50,476 nucleotides of DNA from Cymbomonas tetramitiformis (taxonomy: Eukaryota; Chlorophyta; Pyramimonadophyceae; Pyramimonadales; Pyramimonadaceae): the NCBI GenBank assembly GCA_001247695.2, contig LGRX02033482.1:1-50476 (forward strand), read 5' to 3'. Shown here one piece after another: positions 43,447-50,476 of the stretch (within the stretch, counting starts at the first letter, position 1; every line of letters starts with the position of its first letter). A program made the translations under genes and the position numbers. A model generated the notes under the pieces. It searched no databases and had not been told where the DNA came from. It saw nothing but the letters and a program-made list of their open reading frames with translations.

Positions 43447-43609
43447 GTTTTAGGGATGTAGTTTTAGGGACGCTTTTGTACCAGCGTCTATGACTGTATT
43501 CGGAACTAATGTAAAGTGTCTACACACGACAGTGATAAAAACAAGAAGGTAGCCGCTAGAAGGCGACACGTGGCTGCAAAAACCCCGAAATTAAGAAAGA
43601 TCGACCGCT

Positions 43610-44520
43610 AGAACGAGAGAGGCAAAGGAGGAAGGCTGGAACCCCCTACGCATATTCGAGGAAGAAGAGGAGAAGCGAGAACAAGGAGTGCGTCCGAACC
43701 GACGTCGGAAGACGAACGGGAAGCAAACCTCCCAGGGACCTCAGTTGGTAGCAATCAGACCACCGACGCCCACTACAAGAGGAGCTAGCACTGCCTTCCA
43801 GCCCCACCTGATGGAGGTGGAGAAACCCACACGCATTCTGGTGCTCTTCAGCGGAACAGGTCGGGAGACGCGCCAGCGCCACCAAGGGCTGTGAGGTAGT
43901 GACCGTGGACATACTCCCTAAATGGGACCCGCGCACGCAGCAGTATTCTGAGGGGATTACAGGCAGCACTCGGCACTACTTCGACGTGATTTGGGCCACC
44001 CTCCCTGCACTGAGTACAGCAAAGCCAAGACTGTAGGGGAATCTGACATTAAGACTGCACTGACGTGTACAACGCACTAGGGAGTTCATCGACTTCTACG
44101 ACCCCGCTTACTACTTCATCGAGAACCCAGCTGGTGACGCCACTCGTGACTGCACACGCGACCAGTGATGAAGAGCCTCCCAGAACCGCACTTGACCATG
44201 TACTGCCGCTACGGAGCCCCGTACATGAAGCCCACGCACATTTGGACGAATGCATCGATAAGCGTGCCCTTGCCGCAGTGCACGGGAACCGCGCCTTGTC
44301 CCGCCAAAGCTACGCTAAAGAAGCATGAGAATACTTCTCAAAGCGGGAATAGTGCTTCCAACGTGCCCGGGATGCGGTCTGCCCAAGCAGTACGCAGTAC
44401 CTCGCGCGCTGTTACACCACTTGTTCTGTGAGTTGCACTTGGACGAGAACATCGAGGACGTAAACGCGGTGCTGAGCATATATCGAAGACTACATCGCGA
44501 GAGTACACGGAAGACTTCAA
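43610..44520 (+). pseudogene. DNA cytosine-5 methyltransferase-like pseudogene
   Basis: Motifs of the C5-methyltransferase fold occur in the correct order but in different frames: RILVLFSGTG (motif I, 43832-43861), EVVTVDILPKW (motif II, 43893-43925), FDVIWA (43980-43997), PCTEYSKAKT (motif IV with catalytic Cys, from 44003) and YYFIENPAG (motif VI, 44109-44135). A conserved-looking C-terminal part follows (YCRYGAPYMKPTHIWTN, then LPQCTG). At least three frameshifts and several stops interrupt it. The enzyme family methylates cytosine at C5 in DNA; this copy is dead. The target-recognition region appears short, as in compact stand-alone enzymes of mobile or viral origin, but the source is not established. 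Confidence 0.75.
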
Positions 44521-44734
44521 CGAGAACACCCACGTTGAAGACCTGCCCTAGATATCAGTAGTGGAAGGTTGAGCGAAATCAATGGTGAGCGTTGGCAGCG
44601 TGACCTTGAGGGAACTCGCCTGAAACCTCTGATGAGTAGATGGACCATATTAGATAGATAAAAACTGTCAAATGATCACCCTGTGAATGTTCGCGAGGAC
44701 GGTTCACACCTAAGGGGGGGGGTTGTACTAGGGG

Positions 44735-45030
44735 ACATAGTATGACGTGGTATGACAGTATGACAATGTGACAATACAGTCTGACAGTGTGACAACAGTA
44801 TGATCAGTCTACAATATATGACAGAGGAACTGTATGACAGCCATCGGAATGACAGGTAAGGAGTCATATACATAACTGATGTCAAATGATGAATCAGGTG
44901 AAAGACCAAAAGTGATCAGATAATGATAAAAGAACTGACCTGAGAGATTAGATAATTATAGAAGATCTGACTTGATCTCATTGGATGTGTCACTGATGTG
45001 CCACTGACATGCAGCTACCAGATGACAGAT
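44735..45030. repeat. TGACA-rich low-complexity tract
   Basis: Irregular repeats of TATGACAGTATGACAATGTGACA, grading into GATCAGATAATGATAA-like repeats. No coding potential. Confidence 0.75.
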
Positions 45031-45108
45031 GACACATGAAAACATAATCAGTTATGGAAGTGCCGGAATAGTTATTTCTGGTGAGTGATCGCTAATATGG
45101 TCGGCTTT

Positions 45109-45825
45109 TTATTTAGTAATCCTGCACCACACTGCAGGACTGCAAACACGTAATACGTTACGATACAATAAACTACTATCTTTATAGTGTGCCCACAACA
45201 GAATGTCTGGGGCGACTGGTTCTGTGTCTGGGTCTCTATACCGACCCATGCCTGGCTTCATTCGACTGATGGTGTCAAAATAGCCTACACTGCCATATCG
45301 TATCTGAACATCTGAGTATCCAAGATTCCAACGTGGTTTTTGGAATCTGCTGAATTGATCATAAGTACCCAATATATCAAAGAACCCGTTTCTTGGATTA
45401 GCATATATTTCTGGAATAGCAGTCATCTAGAACACACCAATACCAACACATTGCCTTTCAGTTACAGGATGTGTGTGTGTGTGTGTGACATACTTCTGTC
45501 GTGCTGCGAGGAGAGGCAGAAGGTGGTGATGTACAACTTCTGTGTTCTCCCTTGAATTTTGTGGGGAGCACCTAGGTGCCCGCATGTTTCCTTTTTGACA
45601 TGGGGTGTCCATGCTGTGTGGTGTGACTGCATTCATGACATAACCATGGACCAACAGGTCCCATCCATCGACCGGGAGCCACTGGGGGGCATGCCAGCAG
45701 GGTCCGCTTACTCCGTTACCCAGAGACCAACAATTGTTGGGCGATGATCGGTCACATTGTTTCATCTTTCCATGCTGCTTTGCATCAGGGTTGGGAACAT
45801 GTATGAGTTTGTGGTATCTTGTCAC
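45109..45825 (-). other. Open minus-strand frame with one stop, unidentified
   Basis: About 238 codons in one minus-strand frame are interrupted only by TAG at 45429-45427. The second part (PRNGFFDILGTYDQFSRFQ..., YFDTISRMKPGMGRY) looks somewhat protein-like; the first part includes a run of TH from a TG dinucleotide repeat at 45471-45488. Coding is doubtful. Confidence 0.2.
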
Positions 45826-46192
45826 GGCCCCGCCCTGCTCCTGATTTGCTTCTCACATCCACTGGGATGATGGTGGGCTGGCTTTTGTTGGCCGATCTCA
45901 TGCCGTTCAGTGTGACATACTTCTATATGTATATCTGTGCATTATCTGCATTATTTGATGTAACGGAGTATATATGTATTTTTCATAGCATTCCACCTTC
46001 CCCCCTCAAGGAAGAGTGAATTACCAGGCAGTTGTCAAGTGCCTTTCAAATACCCCGTGTTAGGCATTGTTGTGCTGATTTCAACATGACTGTAACGCCG
46101 ATTTACTGTGTATACCACTAGCATTTCACGGTATTTTAGGCAGTGTGGGTTACAATGACCCTAATTGCACTCAGTGACCTTAGGGTGTTACA
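45820..46192 (+). repeat. Probable LTR
   Basis: Begins TGTCACGGCC and ends GGGTGTTACA, directly followed by a TGGTATCAGC primer binding site. A TATA-like stretch (GTATATATG) lies at about 45968. No second copy is visible in the window, so the length rests on the termini and adjacent site only. Confidence 0.5.
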
Positions 46193-46206
46193 TGGTATCA
46201 GCAACC
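46193..46206 (+). promoter_or_regulatory. Primer binding site, initiator-Met tRNA type
   Basis: TGGTATCAGCAACC lies immediately after TTACA. TGGTATCAG is the standard start of the tRNA-iMet-complementary site in Ty1/copia and Ty3/gypsy elements. No gag or pol follows for 3 kb. Confidence 0.6.
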
Positions 46207-47130
46207 CCTTTAAATGGTAAAAGTGAACAAATATGCAATTTTCTGCAAAAAGAAGAAAAATTGTGTTCAGCATGTCACTGTTCAGTGTGTAATATCTTAA
46301 GTGTGTGTTACACCCCTATATGTTACATGTAAGATATTTAGGTAGTTACCAGAGATATGAAATGTGGCATAGTGACTTTTTGATACCTAAATAGGTATAA
46401 AATTGGAATCCGCGAAAAAATTGGACCAAAAAATCATTTTGAAATCTAACGTATTAGATTTTCACCTATTTTTGCCACTTTGAGCCTTATATTCTGCAAA
46501 TATATAAGCCTCAGTATATGTACTGTCTGTCACAGTATCATATCTGCCACAGCTCTTCAAGGTAACTTATCAGCACTCATGAAAGCTAAAATGATCTGGT
46601 TCATGGTGTTTCTGTGAATATATGTATATGGTCAATTCTCAGGGGTTTTACTGATTGAAACCCATGACCAATATATAGTCTTGTGCAGAAGCAATTGTTT
46701 GTAACTCAGCCAGAGCAATGTTCAAAAGTAATCTGCTTTGCACAAGTTATCTATCAGATTTCAAGATGAATGTACTGAAGATGTATTGTTGTTGGCATGT
46801 GCATTCTCGTGACCAAGTTTTATGATTCAACTGCCACAATGCATGTGTGGAGAATGTAGTTGCTCCAACGATGTGAGGTCGCATGGACAGTGTTCAACAA
46901 TTACCAGCTGTTATTTGGACACTGTATATTGCCTTCGGGTCTGGAGATTTCTCCATCCAGCCCTACAACATGTAGTTTGATCCTGTTCCCCACTATGTAT
47001 CGCCATCTCCGACAGTCTACACGCACATGTGTTTGTGGTTGGTATGTATGCATTAGTCATGTGATATATATAATATCTGCATACTTACATTGATCATTTA
47101 CACTTTACTGATTTAGTGTAATGTCAATAT
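46207..47130. other. AT-rich non-coding stretch
   Basis: No recognised protein or repeat; possibly the non-coding interior of the element whose LTR ends at 46192. Confidence 0.4.
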
Positions 47131-47134
47131 ATAT

Positions 47135-47268
47135 CTGAGATAAGTACTGAGATAAGTACTTTGATAAGTATTGTGATAAGTACTGAGATAAGTACTGTGA
47201 TCAGTACCGAGATAAGTACTGAGATAAGTACTGTGATACGTATTGTGACAAGTACTGAGATAAGTACA
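47135..47268 (+). repeat. 12-bp minisatellite, about 11 copies
   Basis: Repeats of GAGATAAGTACT with variants GTGATAAGTACT and TTGATAAGTATT. The period is 12 bp. Confidence 0.95.
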
Positions 47269-47984
47269 TTCATGTATACTTGTTGTATGTGTGTGCACAC
47301 TTGCTGTTCGATTACACACATTTGAAATAATTTGAGATAAGATAAGTTAAGTTAACTTAATCATGCATGTATAGTCTGTATACCACTGGACAACACGTAA
47401 CAAGCATGATGTATTTCAAATATTTCAGTATTGTAATCCCGTATCTCAATCATTATGGATGATGAGTATGTTAATTTTCACAAGCAGGTCTGATGAGTGT
47501 CCAGTCTTGATGTATGATTAACAGGATAACATATGTCCACTCCCAAATCCTCCGTCATGGAACAACTGAGCTATTTCCTGTCTAACAATCAAGGCTGGCA
47601 TCTTATGCTGCTTGGATGTTCAATATATTTGTAATACATGGCTAGCAAGCTTTTACATGTATATGAAATATGCATGTTGCAGTGTGATATATTGCAGTGT
47701 GATATAGGTGTACTGCTGGATAAACCCCCGGTGCCATGGGGTACAAACCCATGGTCGGTTAGGCGCGGACAGATCGCCATCGAATCGATCAACATAACTA
47801 CACGATGGTTTATTGATAAGCCCTTACTTTTTAATCCTCTGCATGTACATATATATTGCACTGTCGTTATATGCATGTGTAGCCATAATGTATGCCAAGC
47901 CGTTATCGTGATCAGGCTGGTATGCATGTATACATATGCATGCATTATATGACTATCACTTTCCAATGCGATGATGTGCAATCA

Positions 47985-48202
47985 TGAATACACTGGCATA
48001 TGATGTGCGCATGCCGGTCATGTATACACTGGCATATGATGTGTTCATGCCAATTATGTATACACTGGTATATGATGTGTGCTTGACGATCATGTATACA
48101 CTGGTCTATGATGTGTGCTTGACGATCATGTATACACTGGTCTATGATGCGTGCTTGACGATCGTGTATACACTGGTCTATGATGTGTGCATGTCGATCA
48201 TG
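47985..48202 (+). repeat. 36-bp minisatellite, six copies
   Basis: Repeats beginning TACACTGG(C/T)(A/C)TATGATGTG with 36-bp period. The period is a multiple of three and one frame is open through all copies, giving a 12-residue repeat (YTLVYDVCLTIM). It is probably fortuitous. Confidence 0.95.
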
Positions 48203-49160
48203 TAAGCACCCGCGCGATGCTGATGTTCAGTATATTTTATTATCACAGTCGTACAATACGACTGCATGCTTCATTCATGTGTACTCATATACCGTAGCTC
48301 GCGCGTCGGATTTCTCGTTGCGAGTGACGAGATTTGATGATTCATATGTGCGCTTTGTTCCTGCATATTATAAAATGATGCGATCTCTGCGCATATGTAC
48401 AATTCGTCAATAGGACAACAGTGCGATATCTATATGCACACACCTCGTCGCTTTGGTGTTTTGCTGATATACTGCGTATGTACAATCGAGCGTCAATCGT
48501 TCGCTATTTTGCTGCGCGCTGTATGATCCGCCGCTGCAATATTATGTTCGCAATTATTGTCGCTGATGCGATGCTATTATATGCGAATATCGTTGCGCGT
48601 TATAGGCGATATGTGCGAACTTCGTTGCGCTGTTATATAGTATATCATAAGTGTTTATGTTGCACACACTCAAGTCTGTTCTCGGCGTGGACGAATTTTA
48701 GAATACCACTGTCACGGCACGGCTAGTATTGAATTGCAATAGCGACGTGCAAGTATTTGGTGGATGTATGAGTGCAGCAATGTGTAGACCAGAAGTGTCT
48801 GCGTGAGCTCAATGCTCCTCATATACTCTAGCGCTCTCACGCATCATATGCGTTACCACCATCGAGTTGTGAACTCGAGAGCACTAGGTGAACTTGACGT
48901 ATCGGCCAGACAATATACCCTTTGATGCTCGCATGCTGTTCAGTTCATGCTTGAAGCGAAGACGCGTCTCTTCAGAACGATTCAGTTCTTCAAGACTTGT
49001 CTTGCTTCGCCATCTCGATGCCATATGCGCTTGGCCTCTCGATGACAGATGTCACGCACCTTAGGTACATGATGCTGGACTTCGGGTTTAGGCTTAGTTA
49101 TTATGGGCTCTGACTAGCCCCTAGCCTGACCCTGCTTCCGTATCGTGTCCGTGACATCCT
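48203..49160. other. Non-coding stretch before the third gag
   Basis: No gene recognised. A TGTCACGGCACGG start at 48712 resembles the first bases of the LTR at 45820, and could begin the LTR of the element carrying the gag at 49.3 kb, but similarity ends within 15 bp. Confidence 0.35.
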
Positions 49161-49163
49161 AGC

Positions 49164-49247
49164 ACTGTACTGTACAGTAGTACAGTACAGTAGTACAGTC
49201 ATTGTTTCATTGTCTGGGTTTCCGAGAGCATAAAGCCTCGGCCAGAC
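49164..49247. repeat. Palindromic GTACAGTA tract and hairpin upstream of gag
   Basis: ACTGTACTGTACAGTAGTAC repeats (49164-49199) are self-complementary. At 49212-49247, GTCTGG...CCGAG pairs with CCTCGG.CCAGAC around a 9-nt loop, 40 bp before the gag frame opens. Confidence 0.85.
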
Positions 49248-49288
49248 ACTAGTTATGTGTTGATCAGTTTGATTCTCAGCGAGCTTAG

Positions 49289-50476
49289 CCGGACAGTGGA
49301 TCTGTCTTTGAGCGTGCTGCCCTTGAGGTGGTACGCATGCTCCAGGAACGCTCAGAGCCCTTTGACTCTCTTGAGTCGCTGCTGGCGGTTCGCATCCCCA
49401 GCAGCGGAGATCCTGACCGTGGGATCCGTGAGTTCAATGGCCTGTTGCGGGACGTTCAGCGTTCCCACAACTTGCCAGAGGACGCGGTGAAGCGGCAGTT
49501 TCTCAAGGCTCTCGGCAATTCGGCTCTATACCGTGACTTGGCTAATTCCTTGGCTCGAGCTGACCAGCGGCAGGGCGTGTCTCTCTTGACTATTCAGGCT
49601 CGTGTGCGGGAGCAGTTCCGCCACGGCCTGAAAGTCTCTGACACCCCTGTCTCTGCTCTGTCATTCGGCGATGGCGCGTCTGACCTGGCTGCGGCGTTGT
49701 CCAGTCTGCAGAAGCAGCTGGAGCGCATGCAGCAGGACATTCGTGACCTGAAGCGGCAGGGGCGTGAAGGGTCACCGCCTGCGGGCAAGCACCTTACCCG
49801 CTCTGCTGCTAAGCATCATCGTGCTGGTGTTAAGCCACTTGGCACCGCTCCTCCTGTCTCGTTTGACAAGAAGAGTGGTGCCTTCGTGCCTCACTGCAGA
49901 AATGCAGAGTGTGCACAGAATGGTTTGAAACACTGGCATGCTGAATGCCCCAACGGCGGTCCTCAGTCTGCCCACTATTGTGGTGCAGTTGAGGACTATG
50001 AGACTGACTGCCTGGCTGTTCGTTTCCAGCGGTTCTATGACGCTGGGGATGAACATGCCTTCGAGTCGCTCTGCACTATGGAGGGCCGTCCGGAGGTGTG
50101 TGAGCTGTCGGCACATTCTTTTGTGACGGCTGAGCCCACATCTCTGCGGCACTTTCAGGATGCGGCGGCTTCCGCTCAGGATGCGGCGGCTGACGATGAC
50201 GGCATGGCTCAGTTTGGTCTGGCCACATTCCACTCGGGTGCACAGGGCTCGATTCCGCCACCGCCTGCGGTTCGGCATCCCTCTGCACTCGTGGCTGGTG
50301 GTGTGCCTGCGGCTCATGCCCCGCCAGTGGTTATCCCTGGCTCTCTCGGCTTGCCTGGCTCTGTCCCGTCACTCCAGCTTGGCGACTCTGCACCGGTTCC
50401 GCTATTTGCTGGCATGAGGATTGAGGCTTCTGACATTGGCTCTGAAGTCTCTGACGATGACCAAGGCTCTGACAAT
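49289..50476 (+). CDS. Gag-like protein of a third LTR element (3' partial)
   Basis: The frame is open from 49289 (after TAG 49286-49288) to the right window edge; the first ATG is at 49337, giving at least 380 codons. An N-terminal helical Gag domain (IREFNGLLRDVQRSH, VKRQFLKALGNSALY, LLTIQARVREQFRHG) is typical of retrotransposon Gag. A coiled-coil segment (LSSLQKQLERMQQDIRDLKRQ) follows. The zinc knuckle is a variant CRNAECAQNGLKHWHAEC (CX4CX6HX4C), then NGG and a motif LAVRFQRFYDAGDEHAFESL that matches AMCAVFQEAADEGADAF of the 13-kb Gag. The C-terminus is Pro/Gly/Ser-rich. Whether pol follows is outside the window. Confidence 0.75.

Overview
The window is nuclear DNA from a eukaryote, very rich in transposable elements and palindromic repeats. 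One spliced host gene is recognisable, with GT-AG introns of about 100-330 bp. There is no prokaryotic operon structure. The mixture of Ty3/gypsy, hAT, PIF/Harbinger and piggyBac-type elements with hairpin-rich satellites would fit an alga or another protist, but nothing here fixes the lineage.

Layout. 1-6.7 kb: a Ty3/gypsy retrotransposon cut by the left window edge, with a coiled-coil ORF, gag with a zinc knuckle, an aspartic protease, reverse transcriptase and a truncated RNase H; integrase and the 3' LTR are missing. 6.7-7.55 kb: a non-autonomous element with piggyBac-type ends (TTAA duplication). 7.57-9.89 kb: a hAT transposase pseudogene, one frame with four in-frame stops. 9.9-12.5 kb: largely non-coding, with recurring palindromes and one doubtful minus-strand ORF pair. 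12.5-16.3 kb: a young, complete LTR retrotransposon with nearly identical LTRs that carries only a gag-like ORF and no pol. 18.0-20.3 kb: a multi-exon host gene for a PIR1/DUSP11-type RNA 5'-phosphatase. 21.9-23.6 kb: a decayed relative of the gag-only element.

24.2-27.0 kb and 31.7-37.7 kb are satellite DNA. About 170-190 bp monomers share a short core and are packed with hairpins. In the second block they form part of a 1.40-1.43 kb higher-order unit repeated four times plus a partial fifth, inverted relative to the first block. Between them (29.0-31.6 kb) lies an internally deleted PIF/Harbinger derivative with 29-bp terminal inverted repeats. It contains a nested hAT-type MITE with a perfect 8-bp target duplication, and a 320-bp palindrome bearing two divergent Pol III B-box sequences.

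37.7-39.2 kb is a run of short palindromes. 39.4-40.7 kb holds a PIF/Harbinger DDE transposase pseudogene whose C-terminus is replaced by an unknown 125-residue frame. 41.1-43.0 kb holds two families of MITE-like palindromic ends. 43.1-44.6 kb holds a decayed DNA cytosine-5 methyltransferase-like gene and a second unidentified fragment. 45.8-46.2 kb is a probable LTR followed by an initiator-Met-type primer binding site. 47-48.2 kb has two minisatellites. At 49.3 kb a third gag-like ORF of the same broad family as the 13-kb one begins and runs off the right edge.

Apart from the RNA phosphatase gene, almost everything visible is mobile or repeat DNA at different stages of decay. The LTR element at 12.5-16.3 kb and the 1.4-kb array look recent; the gypsy, hAT, Harbinger and methyltransferase copies are broken.
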